A stretch of 33,095 bases of DNA from the NCBI GenBank assembly GCA_900547285.1, contig URGF01000004.1:1-33095 (forward strand), written 5' to 3'. A program made the position numbers and the translations under genes. Positions 1-10,827 of the stretch are shown here, one piece after another; the stretch's first letter is position 1; each line of letters begins with the position of its first letter. This DNA is from an uncultured Collinsella sp. (lineage in GTDB: Bacteria > Actinomycetota > Coriobacteriia > Coriobacteriales > Coriobacteriaceae). The notes under the pieces were generated by a model, which saw only the letters and a program-made list of their open reading frames with translations, did not search any database and was not told the origin of the DNA.

Positions 1-235
1 TCTTACCCTTGTAGCGGATCTTCTTATACTTGCCGCAGTGGCACTCCCAGTCCTTGGTAGGCCCGAAGATACGCTCGCAGTACAGGCCGTCCTTTTCGGG
101 CTTCAGAGTGCGGTAGTTGATGGTCTCAGGCTTCTTCACCTCGCCGTAAGACCACTCCCGGATCTGCTCCGGGGAAGCCATGCCGATCTTAATCGCGTCA
201 AAGGCAAACTTGTTGCCGTTATTGGTTTCGATCAT
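1..235 (-). CDS. rpoC: RNA polymerase subunit beta' (N-terminal part, runs off the window)
   Basis: Codes for the first 78 residues of the beta' subunit, which with beta forms the catalytic cleft of RNA polymerase. The visible protein begins MIETNNGNKF and continues through the conserved IREWSYGEVKKPETINYRTL stretch to the first two cysteines (CHCGKYKK) of the N-terminal zinc site. The ATG at 235-233 follows a strong ribosome binding site (GGAGG at 246-250). It lies 65 bases downstream of the rpoB stop with no terminator between them, so the two are surely one transcript. Everything after the first zinc cysteines, including the catalytic aspartates, is outside the window. Confidence 0.97.
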   Translation of the reverse strand, partial: MIETNNGNKFAFDAIKIGMASPEQIREWSYGEVKKPETINYRTLKPEKDGLYCERIFGPTKDWECHCGKYKKIRYKGK

Positions 236-300
236 GTTGCGTTATCCTCCTTCAATGATTCAAATGATCCAGTTTTGTGGTGACGAATGTGTCTTCTGGA

Positions 301-3825
<3,525 letters not shown>

Positions 3826-3898
3826 CAGGTTTTTCCTCCTTCACGGAAATGCTCGGTGGGTTGGCGAGGCATAGCTTCGCCAGTTATCGCAACCTAAT

Positions 3899-3926
3899 AG
3901 TTTATCAGGTACCGACCGTTGGGCAA
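3899..3926 (-). promoter_or_regulatory. Candidate rpoB promoter
   Basis: On the minus strand TTGCCC (3926-3921) and TAAACT (3904-3899) are 16 bases apart, giving a start near 3892 and a leader of roughly 67 bases. Both boxes match four of six consensus positions. A promoter is expected here because galU upstream ends with a terminator. The exact choice is inference. Confidence 0.4.
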
Positions 3927-4003
3927 GAAAAGCCTTGACGCGATTGAGTTTTTGGAGTAGCAAAATTTTTTGACAGAAAACACGCAGGTAGATAGTGGTA
4001 TAC

Positions 4004-4017
4004 CGAACATCTGTTCA
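4004..4017. promoter_or_regulatory. SOS-box-like palindrome (CGAAC-N4-GTTC)
   Basis: The 14 bases CGAACATCTGTTCA resemble the Gram-positive/actinobacterial LexA site CGAACNNNNGTTCG, with only the last base off. A second GTTCA/TGAAC pair spans 4013-4033. It lies between the galU terminator and the candidate rpoB promoter, about 110 bases upstream of that promoter. No SOS gene adjoins it, so a chance match is possible. Confidence 0.3.
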
Positions 4018-4056
4018 TATCATTTCTGTGAACAGAGAGCCAACAATCGCAGCTCT

Positions 4057-4092
4057 TATAAAAAACGGGCGCGAACCGAGGTCCGCACCCGT
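4057..4092 (-). terminator. Rho-independent terminator of galU
   Basis: In the minus direction a 9-pair stem (arms 4084-4092 and 4065-4073, one G-U pair) is followed by a run of six Ts (4064-4059). It begins about 20 bases past the galU stop codon and separates galU from rpoB. Confidence 0.85.
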
Positions 4093-4112
4093 AAATGTCG
4101 ATGCCCGAAGGC

Positions 4113-5021
4113 TTACTTGCGCATCAAGCCGCCGCGCTCGTCGATGGCGTCCCAGAAGGCGCCGGCAAAGCGAGGATCGCTTGCGGCCATGAGGGCGTTG
4201 GTGGCCATCCAGCCAGACGGGGTGCCGGTGTCGTAGCCCGAAAGCGGGTCGATGACGACAGCGTACATGGCCTCGCGATCGAGCGAGCGGGCCATGGCGT
4301 CGGTGAGCTGGATCTCGCCGCCCTTGCCGGCCTGCTGATCGGCGAGCAGGTCCATGACCAGCGGGCTCAGCAGGTAGCGACCGACGATGTACAGGTTGGA
4401 CGGAGCCGCCTCGGGAGCGGGCTTCTCGACCAGACCGCCGATGCGCCAAACGGCACCGGGCTCGTCGTCGGCAGCATTCTCGAAGCCCTCGAGCGAGCCA
4501 ACGCGATCGCCGGCGATGACGCCATAGCGGCTGACTTCCTCGGGCGAGCAAGCAGCGACGGCGATAACCGAAGCGCCACCGTGCTCCTTGGAAACGGCGA
4601 GCATCTTGTCGCAGATGTCACGGTTGGGCACAACGTAGTCGCCTAGAAGAACCAGGAAGTTCTCCCCTGCCACGGCGTCGGCAGCAGAGCGAATGGCGTG
4701 ACCGAGGCCCTTGGGCTCGTACTGATAACGGAAGTCGACCGGCATACCGCCCGCATGGGCGACGGCGTCGGCGTAGGCGTCCTTACCGCGCTCGCGCAGC
4801 AGGTTCTCGAGCGAACGATCGGGCTGGAAGTAGCTCAGCAGCTCGGGCTTACCGGGAGAGGTAACGATGATGGCGTCGTCGACCTCCTCGGGGTCAAGTG
4901 CCTCCTCGACGACATACTGAATGACCGGCTTGTCGAGCACCGGCAGCATCTCTTTGGGTGTGCACTTAGTGCCAGGCAGAAAACGCGTGCCAAGACCGGC
5001 GGCGGGGATGATTGCCTTCAT
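4113..5021 (-). CDS. galU: UTP--glucose-1-phosphate uridylyltransferase
   Basis: Makes UDP-glucose from UTP and glucose-1-phosphate for cell-envelope and exopolysaccharide sugars, in the cytoplasm. The 302-residue protein opens with the nucleotidyltransferase loop AAGLGTRFLPGTK (about residues 7-19), then KEMLPVLDKPVIQYVVEEA, and carries LLGDYVVPN and GLVEKP, all typical of bacterial GalU. The start used is the ATG at 5021-5019 (MKAIIPAAG); an in-frame TTG at 5030-5028 would add MNN but lies too close to AAAGGA (5033-5038). It sits alone between terminators of rplL and of itself, inside what is normally the uninterrupted rplL-rpoB junction. Confidence 0.95.
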   Translation of the reverse strand: MKAIIPAAGLGTRFLPGTKCTPKEMLPVLDKPVIQYVVEEALDPEEVDDAIIVTSPGKPELLSYFQPDRSLENLLRERGKDAYADAVAHAGGMPVDFRYQYEPKGLGHAIRSAADAVAGENFLVLLGDYVVPNRDICDKMLAVSKEHGGASVIAVAACSPEEVSRYGVIAGDRVGSLEGFENAADDEPGAVWRIGGLVEKPAPEAAPSNLYIVGRYLLSPLVMDLLADQQAGKGGEIQLTDAMARSLDREAMYAVVIDPLSGYDTGTPSGWMATNALMAASDPRFAGAFWDAIDERGGLMRK

Positions 5022-5270
5022 GTTATTCAAGGATCCTTTCGCAGGCGCAGAATGCGCCCTATGCGTGCGGCACGGCGGCCGCAGACCAAATTGCGATACC
5101 GAAGTATCTTACCGCCGGAGACATACGTCGCCGTAAGGCAAACGCAATTCTTCAGCAGGTCAACGCAAATTATTGCTCGAATGGTGCAATTTTACGCCCC
5201 AGCGGTAACGGGATTGGCACGGCGAAGACAACGGTGCTCTGCGTGCCGAGCAATGGGAATGAGGAGCCAA
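5022..5270 (-). other. galU upstream region with imperfect inverted repeats
   Basis: No gene is seen in these 249 bases. They should hold the galU promoter and leader. AATTGCG (5089-5095) and CGCAATT (5143-5149) flank smaller palindromes (GATAC/GTATC near 5095-5108 and CTTACCG/CGTAAG near 5108-5137), so the leader could fold. No convincing pair of promoter boxes was found, and no known riboswitch is recognised. Confidence 0.3.
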
Positions 5271-5307
5271 AACAAAAAAGACGGGGCTCGCAATGCGAAC
5301 CCCGTCT
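5271..5307 (-). terminator. Rho-independent terminator of rplJL
   Basis: A 13-pair stem (5295-5307 with 5279-5291, one G-U) with a 3-base loop, followed in the minus direction by a run of six Ts. It sits 27 bases past the rplL stop and ends the rplJ-rplL unit before galU. Confidence 0.92.
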
Positions 5308-5334
5308 GCAAAGAAATCTGGCGAGAAAGCCTGA

Positions 5335-5712
5335 TTACTTGAGGGTGACAGCAGCGCCAGCAGCCTCGAGCTTCTCCTTGGCAGCCTCGGCGTCCTCCTT
5401 CTTGGCACCCTCGAGAACAGCCTTGGGAGCGCCCTCGACGACCTCCTTGGCCTCCTTCAGGCCAAGGTTGGTGAGCTCACGGACGGCCTTGATGACCTGG
5501 ATCTTGTTGTCGCCGAAGCCCTCGAGCACGACGTCAAACTCGGTCTTCTCCTCGGCCTCAGCAGCGCCAGCAGCGGGAGCGGCGACAACGGCGGCAGGAG
5601 CAGCGGCGGAAACGCCAAAGGTGTCCTCGATAGCCTTGACGAGCTCGGAAGCCTCGAGAAGGGTCATTTCCTTAAGAGCATCGATGATCTCATCGGTGGT
5701 AAGCTTAGCCAT
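5335..5712 (-). CDS. rplL: 50S ribosomal protein L7/L12
   Basis: The stalk protein that recruits translation GTPases to the ribosome, binding as dimers to L10. The 125-residue protein has the N-terminal dimerisation helices (MAKLTTDEIIDALKEMTLLE), an Ala-rich hinge (about residues 38-55) and the globular domain with the DNKIQVIKAVRELTNLGLKE signature. The ATG at 5712-5710 is chosen over an upstream in-frame codon because AAGGA lies 8 bases ahead and it gives the standard N terminus. rplJ is just upstream; a strong terminator follows, so the usual read-through to rpoBC appears to be lost here. Confidence 0.98.
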   Translation of the reverse strand: MAKLTTDEIIDALKEMTLLEASELVKAIEDTFGVSAAAPAAVVAAPAAGAAEAEEKTEFDVVLEGFGDNKIQVIKAVRELTNLGLKEAKEVVEGAPKAVLEGAKKEDAEAAKEKLEAAGAAVTLK

Positions 5713-5814
5713 TTCTAAGTCCTTTCGGTTTCCGTGTCTGTGCACGGAGATCAGTTAAAACACGGCGCGAATGCGCCAGGGGTGCGGCGTTGCCGCCGCG
5801 GGTGAAAACAGCAA

Positions 5815-6336
5815 CTAGGCTGCCTTCTGCTCGGAGACCTGCTGGATCGAACGAGCGAGACCAGAGGAAACGCCGTTGACGCAGACAGCGATGTCGCGAG
5901 CGAAACCGGAGATGAGACCGGCGATCTGGCCGAGAAGCTGATCCTTGGTGGGCAGCTCGGCGATAGCCTTAACATCATCAGCGGAAACGGCCTTGCCGTC
6001 GGAGATACCGCCCTTGATCTCAAGGACGCCCTTGGACTTAGCGGAGAAGTCCTTAAGGGCCTTAGCGGCCTCGACCGGCTCGGACTCGTAGAACACATAA
6101 GCGACGGGGCCGGCGAGGATCTCGTCGAGCTCGGGCTGCTCCTGGTTCTTGAGGGCGATCTTGACCAGGTTGTTCTTGTAGACCTTCATCTCGGCGCCGC
6201 ACTCGCGAAGCTGATGACGCAGCTCCTGAGCCTGCTTAACCGTCAGACCGTTGTAGTTGACGACGAACAGACCGGCGTTCTCGGCGATACGGGACTCGAT
6301 CTCTGCAACCTTGTCGATTTTGTACTGCTGGGGCAT
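5815..6336 (-). CDS. rplJ: 50S ribosomal protein L10
   Basis: The base of the ribosomal stalk, which holds L7/L12 dimers and binds 23S rRNA next to L11; in complex with L12 it also represses its own mRNA. The 173-residue protein has the expected KVAEIESRIAENAGLFVVNY start, KVYKNNLVKIAL, and a C-terminal helix (LLGQIAGLISGFARDIAVCV) that binds L12. The ATG at 6336-6334 follows GAGGAGG (6345-6351). It is preceded by a leader with attenuator and its own promoter, which fits its separation from rplKA in this genome. Confidence 0.97.
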   Translation of the reverse strand: MPQQYKIDKVAEIESRIAENAGLFVVNYNGLTVKQAQELRHQLRECGAEMKVYKNNLVKIALKNQEQPELDEILAGPVAYVFYESEPVEAAKALKDFSAKSKGVLEIKGGISDGKAVSADDVKAIAELPTKDQLLGQIAGLISGFARDIAVCVNGVSSGLARSIQQVSEQKAA

Positions 6337-6401
6337 GAATTACACCTCCTCGAATTCTTTCCGGGCACGGTCCGCCACAAGGACGTGACGGGGGCATGTC
6401 C

Positions 6402-6440
6402 AAAAAGAAAGCCCCCGCGCTGCATGAGCGACGGGGGCGA
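6402..6440 (-). terminator. Attenuator hairpin in the rplJ leader
   Basis: In the minus direction GCCCCCG (6438-6432) pairs with CGGGGGC (6417-6411); further pairing inside the loop is possible, and a T-rich tract (TTTCTTTTT, 6410-6402) follows. This is a factor-independent terminator lying about 65 bases upstream of the rplJ start codon, within the leader. L10 leaders of Firmicutes are known to end in such a terminator. Confidence 0.8.
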
Positions 6441-6545
6441 GAAGACATATCTACTCGACCACCTCGGCTGGCGGGAAGTCCCATTAAGCTCGCGGGTAAG
6501 ACCCGTTTGCGCCGGCTGTCTCTGGCAGCGGATTCGTGCGTGAAC
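6441..6545 (-). ncRNA. Ribosomal protein L10 leader
   Basis: Between the promoter and the attenuator the transcript contains ACAGCCGGCGC (about 6515-6505), then CTTAAT, then CCCGCCAGCCGAGGTG (about 6475-6460). The paired GCCGGYGC and CCGCC..GCCGAGG segments are the recognisable hallmark of the L10 leader family, bound by the L10-L12 complex. The call rests on these elements and their position, not on a covariance search. Confidence 0.7.
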
Positions 6546-6552
6546 CGAAAGT

Positions 6553-6581
6553 ATTATGGCAGGGACCCCGGCGTCGGTCAA
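6553..6581 (-). promoter_or_regulatory. rplJL promoter
   Basis: TTGACC (6581-6576) and CATAAT (6558-6553) on the minus strand, 17 bases apart, each one base or two from consensus. The start would be near 6546, immediately ahead of the L10 leader. The -35 box lies inside the left end of the large inverted repeat 6571-6790. Confidence 0.8.
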
Positions 6582-6790
6582 CGGAAAACCGGGCTGCACA
6601 CAATTCCACCATCCGGCACGCGCCGCCGAAGGCCAGGCGCAAGGTTTTCGCTCGGTCAAGTCCTGGCTCGCACGAAGAGCACATTAAGTGCTCTTCGGCT
6701 CGTGCGGAATCTACGAAAACCTTGCGCCTGGCCTTCGGCGGCGCGGCCTGCAGTGACTTTGGGGCAGCCCGGTTTCCCGTTGGCCGGCGC
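6571..6790. repeat. Nested long inverted repeat of about 220 bp
   Basis: Three nested arms share one axis. The outer arms 6571-6597 and 6764-6790 match with about three differences. The middle arms 6619-6650 and 6714-6745 are 32 bases and perfectly complementary. The inner arms 6673-6682 and 6688-6697 are a perfect 10-pair hairpin with an ATTAA loop. It fills the space between the aminotransferase stop and the rplJ promoter and overlaps the -35 box. No T-run follows the inner hairpin, so it is not a plain terminator. No open frame here looks like a real protein. It could be a small non-autonomous element or a structured RNA. Confidence 0.85.
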
Positions 6791-6841
6791 CCCCACTCAT
6801 AAGCCTTAAGTCGGTGGGCTGATGTGTTGCGTCCCTGATGG

Positions 6842-7978
6842 CTACAGGGTTGAAACGAAGTTGGACAGGCGGTGGAGGCCTTCGTCTAGGTCTTTGTCGG
6901 AGACGCAGTAGCTGAGGCGGATGTGGCCTTCGGTGCCGAAACAGTCGCCCGGGACTAGGGCTACGTTGGCCTCTTTGATGGCTTTGATGCAGAAGCCCTC
7001 GCTGGTTAGGCCGAACTTTTTGATGCTCGGGAAAGTGTAGAAGGCTCCTGCGGGCTCTACTACGTCGAGGCCCATGGCGTCTAAAGCTGCGAGCACGCGT
7101 TCGCGACGGGCTCGGTAGACTTTGAGCATGGGGGTTGGGTCGACGGTCAGGGCTCGGGCCGCGGCGTCCATCTCGAAGGAGACGGCGCTCGATACTAGGT
7201 ATTGGTGAGCTTTTGCGATCTCGGCGATGACGGGTGCCGCTGCTGCGAGCCAGCCCAGGCGCCAGCCGGTCATGGCCCAGGGCTTGGAGAAGCTCTCGAT
7301 GACGACCGTCTGATCGCGAAGCTCCGGGTGATGCTGGGCAAAGCGCTCGTAGCCATCCACATAAACCAGGCGGTTGTATACGTCGTCGCAGACCACGTAG
7401 ATGCCCGTCTGCTCCGCCACGTGCGCCACGGCGTCAAGCGAAGCCGCGTTGAGGATACAGCCCGTAGGATTGTTGGGCGAGCAGATGACGATGGCCTTGG
7501 TCGCCGGCGTCACGCAAGCACGAAGCGCATCCTCGTCAATCTGAAATTGCGCAGGCTCCGTATCCAAAAAGACTGCTTTGGCGTGGTTGGCCACGACGAT
7601 GCTCTCGTACAGGCCAAAGGCCGGCGTGGGGATAATGACCTCGTCGCCGGGGTTGAGCATAGCCATGAATGTTGCCGACAGTGCCTCGGTCGCACCGTCG
7701 GTCAGGATGACCTCATCGGCGGAAAACGCCAGGCCCGCGTCATCCATATATTTGGACAGTGCATCACGCAGGGCGGGGCGACCGTTGTTGGGCGGATAGT
7801 GCGTGTCACCGCGGTCCAGTGCGGCGGTCACCTCGGCACTAATCACATCGGGCGTGGGAAAATCGGGCTCGCCAAGCGCAAGCGCGATGCACCCCGGGTG
7901 CTGGGCGGCGAGCGCGTTGATCCGGCGGATACCGGAGGGCTTGAGCGTGGCAAGCGAGGTATTCATGGGCAGTCGCAT
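6842..7978 (-). CDS. PLP-dependent class I/II aminotransferase (aspartate/aromatic type)
   Basis: Transfers an amino group between an amino acid and a 2-oxo acid in the cytoplasm. The 378-residue protein is full length for fold-type I aminotransferases of the AspC/PatA-like kind. Seen are the SPNNPTG substrate-binding loop (168-174), the D-x-x-Y pair (D198, Y201) that holds the cofactor, the PLP lysine in SFSKPWAMTGWRLGW (K232, with R240) and a C-terminal HIRLSYC arginine for the substrate carboxylate. The ATG at 7978-7976 follows AAAGGA; a second ATG four codons on is possible. It stands alone, divergent from the plus-strand gene at 8072, so substrate specificity cannot be told from neighbours. 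Confidence 0.92.
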   Translation of the reverse strand: MRLPMNTSLATLKPSGIRRINALAAQHPGCIALALGEPDFPTPDVISAEVTAALDRGDTHYPPNNGRPALRDALSKYMDDAGLAFSADEVILTDGATEALSATFMAMLNPGDEVIIPTPAFGLYESIVVANHAKAVFLDTEPAQFQIDEDALRACVTPATKAIVICSPNNPTGCILNAASLDAVAHVAEQTGIYVVCDDVYNRLVYVDGYERFAQHHPELRDQTVVIESFSKPWAMTGWRLGWLAAAAPVIAEIAKAHQYLVSSAVSFEMDAAARALTVDPTPMLKVYRARRERVLAALDAMGLDVVEPAGAFYTFPSIKKFGLTSEGFCIKAIKEANVALVPGDCFGTEGHIRLSYCVSDKDLDEGLHRLSNFVSTL

Positions 7979-8071
7979 GGCGTTCCTTTCGTAAGGGTTG
8001 CACTAGGATAGCGCGGCGGGGCGCCGCCAGACGGTGTAACCTAAACGGAAACGAGCCGGAAAGGAGATGGC

Positions 8072-8728
8072 ATGGAGACAATCACGCGTGGCGACGTACC
8101 AAAAACACTGCACACCATTGCGTATATCAGTATTCCCAATAGCGCCGATCTTGATTTTTTGCTCTGGGACCTGCAGGATGCCATCGCCGCCTATGCTCAA
8201 CTTTCCGGCACCGCACTCCCCCGCCCGGTCGACTTGAAGGCAAATGACGCCGGCAACGTTGCCGATGGCATCGTGCTGGCCATTGAAGATGTGGCTGACG
8301 ATGAGACGTTGACAGCCATCGAGCAGGCGCTTGAGCGCTTTGGCGGTACGGGAACGCGCGTCTATGCCGCGATTCGAGCCGCACAAGAGGGCACTGAGCA
8401 GGCGCGTGGGACCGCTGTTCGCCTGCACAAGGCATGTGAGCGCCATGACCAATTGTGGTGTGGCGGCATTGCCATCTGCGCCGGCAGCGGCATCGCAGCG
8501 CTTCGTCGCTCCCCGCGCATGGGACTCTTGCGGCGACCGTTTTCGGAGGCCATGGACAAGCTCGTGGGCGCCGTTCGCATGGGGTGTTCCGTCGAACACG
8601 CGCAGAAGCTCGGTGGCGCCGCAACGGGTGGCGTCGACACCGACGGCATGGTGCGCGCCACGTCTGCGCTGCCCACACCGATCTGGCACGCCGTTATGAG
8701 GCATCTTGCCGAGCACTCAAACTGCTAA
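8072..8728 (+). CDS. Hypothetical protein, possibly flavodoxin-fold
   Basis: A 218-residue cytoplasmic protein that I do not recognise with certainty. The ATG at 8072 follows AAGGAGA. No signal peptide or membrane helix is seen. The middle and end (VYAAIRAAQEGTEQ, WCGGIAICAGSGIAAL, PRMGLLRRPFSEAMDKL) recall the second half of flavodoxin-like NAD(P)H/FMN reductases, in which a short strand-turn with Gly residues is followed by a long helix, but the N-terminal flavin-phosphate loop is not evident. The stop overlaps the stop of the convergent glycosylase gene by four bases (8725-8728). Function should be left open. Confidence 0.75.
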   Translation: METITRGDVPKTLHTIAYISIPNSADLDFLLWDLQDAIAAYAQLSGTALPRPVDLKANDAGNVADGIVLAIEDVADDETLTAIEQALERFGGTGTRVYAAIRAAQEGTEQARGTAVRLHKACERHDQLWCGGIAICAGSGIAALRRSPRMGLLRRPFSEAMDKLVGAVRMGCSVEHAQKLGGAATGGVDTDGMVRATSALPTPIWHAVMRHLAEHSNC

Positions 8729-9294
8729 ATCGAAAAAGCCTGCCAATCAACGGCTTCACTCCAGCGCTCGACAAGGCGTTCCAGACGCCACGCCGCATTG
8801 GCGGGACTTGTCGACGGCAGAACGATGGCCGGCAGCCCGGTGCGCTCTTGTAGATAGCGCTTGTAGAGCCGGCCAGCTGTACCACCGTTGCATATCACCT
8901 GCTCAATGGGAGCTGCGCCGGTAATGCGCTCGATATGTGCCGGCACAACGTTACGAATGCTCGCATCGCTCGAGCCCTTAATGTCGCAGCTCTCGATCAC
9001 GTCCCACAGGGCCACGCCGCCGTTCAGCAGCATAGCCCGCTTGGCGGCAATCGAGGCGTCAAGCGTCACGGGCTCGCCGCTCGCCAAAGAGTCTCCCTCG
9101 TTGGGCGGCACGGGCGCACCAAGGCACGCGGCCATCACGCGCCAAAAGCGGTTCTGCGGATTGCCATAGTAGAAGGCATTGGCACGCGAGAGCACCGAGG
9201 GAAACGACCCCAGCACCAAAACGCGCGAGCGCTCGTCAAACACGGGCTCAAACCCATGCTCAATATGCTGATAGCCCTCGTCCGGCGCAGTCAT
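8725..9294 (-). CDS. DNA-deoxyinosine (hypoxanthine) glycosylase, uracil-DNA-glycosylase superfamily
   Basis: Probably removes deaminated bases (hypoxanthine, perhaps uracil) from DNA as the first step of base excision repair. The 189-residue protein has the family's first motif LVLGSFPSVLSR (27-36) followed by AFYYGNPQNRFW (40-51), the signature of the hypoxanthine-DNA glycosylase branch, and a second motif LPSTSPANA (159-167). The ATG at 9294 lies 3 bases after the stop of the amylase gene upstream, with GAGGG overlapping that stop, so the two are co-transcribed and probably coupled. No functional link between starch breakdown and repair is obvious; the pairing may be accidental. Confidence 0.88.
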   Translation of the reverse strand: MTAPDEGYQHIEHGFEPVFDERSRVLVLGSFPSVLSRANAFYYGNPQNRFWRVMAACLGAPVPPNEGDSLASGEPVTLDASIAAKRAMLLNGGVALWDVIESCDIKGSSDASIRNVVPAHIERITGAAPIEQVICNGGTAGRLYKRYLQERTGLPAIVLPSTSPANAAWRLERLVERWSEAVDWQAFSI

Positions 9295-9297
9295 GAA

Positions 9298-10674
9298 TTA
9301 GGCCCTCAGCAGATAACGCACCTCATAGGGCGCAAGTTCAAGGGAGCCTGTCAGCTCGACCGTGGGCGCATCGTCGGCAAGCAGGTCGACGAAGGAGCCG
9401 TTGAGTTCGCCGGCTCCAAAGGTATAGGGCTCGTTCACGGCATTGACCGCTACGAGCACCGTCGCGTCGTCGCAGGCGCGCTCGAACAGCAGCTGCTTGT
9501 TCTGGATCACCACGTTGCGATAGGCACCGTAGTTGAGGGCACGGGCTGCCGCGTCGTTTGCCGAGCGCAGGTGCGCGAGCTGCTTGATGAAGGCCGTCAG
9601 CTCGTTGGGCGCAGGCTCATCGAGCGCAGGTCGCAGCGCCCAGTCGCCATCGGGGCCGCCCTTTTCGCCGGCAATTCCCCACTCGCTGCCGTAGTAGACG
9701 CACGGGATGCCCGGCATGCCAAAGAGCATGCCGTAGGCGGGACGCAGGCAGAACTTGTCGGTAAGGATGCTTGCCAGGCGCGGCACGTCGTGGTTGTCGA
9801 CAAACGACAGCAGGTGCTTGCCACGGTAGATGCACCAGGGGTCGCCGCCAAACTGACGGTGCAGCGAGTGCGCGATCTCGAACATGTTGACCGAGTTAAA
9901 GCTAGAGTACAGGCCCTTGTAGCACTCGTAGTTGGTGCAGGAGTCGAGCATCTCGTCGTTGACGATCTGGTTGTAGTCGCCGTGGAGCGTCTCGCCGATC
10001 AGCACGAAGTCGGGCTTGAGCTCACGGGCAAAGGAGTGTAGGCGGCGCATAAAGTCGCGGTCGAGCATATAGGCAACGTCCAGGCGCAGGCCGTCGACAC
10101 CAAAGACGTCGGCCCAACGGCGCACAGACTCGAGCAGGTAATCGACCACAGCGGGGTTTTGTAGGTTGAGCTTCACGAGCTCAAAATGGCCTTCCCAGCC
10201 CTCGTACCAAAAGCCGTCGCCGTAGCACGAGTCGCCGTCAAAGCTAATGTGAAACCAATCCTTGTAGGGCGAGTCCCACTTATGCTCTTGCACATCGCGG
10301 AAGGCCCAAAAGCCACGACCGACGTGGTTGAAGACGGCGTCGAGCACCACGCGGATGCCGTGGGCATGCAGCGTGTCGCACACGGCGGCAAAGTCGGTAT
10401 CCCCACCCAGGCGACGGTCGATATGGCGCAGGCTGCGTGTATCGTAGCCGTGGTTATCGGACTCGAGTGGCGGGTTGATCAGCACAGCGCCAATACCGAG
10501 TTTTTGCAGGTAGTCGGCCCATTGGGCAATCTTCATGATGGGCGCATCGGGGTTGGGCGCGGCGTTGGCAGCCTGGGCGAGTTCATCCTCGGCAACGGGC
10601 GCGGCGTTTTCGCGCGGAGCTCCACAGAAGCCCAGCGGATAGATCTGATAGAACGTCGTCTCGTATGCCCACAT
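9298..10674 (-). CDS. Glycoside hydrolase family 13 (alpha-amylase / maltodextrin hydrolase)
   Basis: Hydrolyses alpha-glucosidic bonds, most likely in maltodextrins inside the cell, as there is no signal peptide. The 458-residue protein shows all GH13 regions: DAVFNH (112-117), the nucleophile Asp199 in GLRLDVAY, the acid/base Glu228 in LIGETLHG, and the transition-state Asp296 in FVDNHDV, then a C-terminal beta domain ending APYEVRYLLRA. It is shorter than neopullulanases because the N-terminal carbohydrate-binding domain is missing; it starts directly with the barrel (YETTFYQIYPLGF). The ATG at 10674 follows GGGAGG. It leads a two-gene unit with the glycosylase. Confidence 0.93.
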   Translation of the reverse strand: MWAYETTFYQIYPLGFCGAPRENAAPVAEDELAQAANAAPNPDAPIMKIAQWADYLQKLGIGAVLINPPLESDNHGYDTRSLRHIDRRLGGDTDFAAVCDTLHAHGIRVVLDAVFNHVGRGFWAFRDVQEHKWDSPYKDWFHISFDGDSCYGDGFWYEGWEGHFELVKLNLQNPAVVDYLLESVRRWADVFGVDGLRLDVAYMLDRDFMRRLHSFARELKPDFVLIGETLHGDYNQIVNDEMLDSCTNYECYKGLYSSFNSVNMFEIAHSLHRQFGGDPWCIYRGKHLLSFVDNHDVPRLASILTDKFCLRPAYGMLFGMPGIPCVYYGSEWGIAGEKGGPDGDWALRPALDEPAPNELTAFIKQLAHLRSANDAAARALNYGAYRNVVIQNKQLLFERACDDATVLVAVNAVNEPYTFGAGELNGSFVDLLADDAPTVELTGSLELAPYEVRYLLRA

Positions 10675-10709
10675 AGCAACCTCCCGGTAAGCTCAACACA
10701 ACGACATCC

Positions 10710-10715
10710 ATTGTA
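10710..10715 (-). promoter_or_regulatory. Candidate -10 box for the amylase unit
   Basis: TACAAT on the minus strand (10715-10710), one base from consensus, 35 bases ahead of the amylase start codon. No good -35 box is seen at 16-18 bases, so the call is weak. Confidence 0.35.
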
Positions 10716-10745
10716 TGCCCGGCTTGTATCCACTCCCCCAAAATA

Positions 10746-10812
10746 AGTTGCGGTGGAATAGTTCCTGCTTGGGCCTTCAAAGGCCTTAAACAGGAACTAT
10801 TCCACCGCAACT
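10746..10812. repeat. GCGGTGGAATAGTT hairpin repeat, copy 1
   Basis: Perfectly complementary 22-base arms (10746-10767 and 10791-10812) enclose a loop with a smaller GGCCTT/AAGGCC hairpin. It lies between the stop of the efflux gene (10828) and the amylase gene, both on the minus strand. A related copy is at 14885-14952. It might slow or end transcription but has no T-run on either side. Confidence 0.9.
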
Positions 10813-10827
10813 GATGAGGGGACGTGG

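Noticed and set aside
3970..3998. Plus-strand promoter starting with TTGACA at 3970
   Set aside because: No -10 box lies at acceptable spacing and the only downstream target is the antisense of galU.
6484..6802. Short frames on both strands in the large inverted repeat, both giving KTLRLAFGGA
   Set aside because: The shared peptide is the result of the perfect inverted repeat read from each arm; no ribosome binding site, so a repeat and not two genes.
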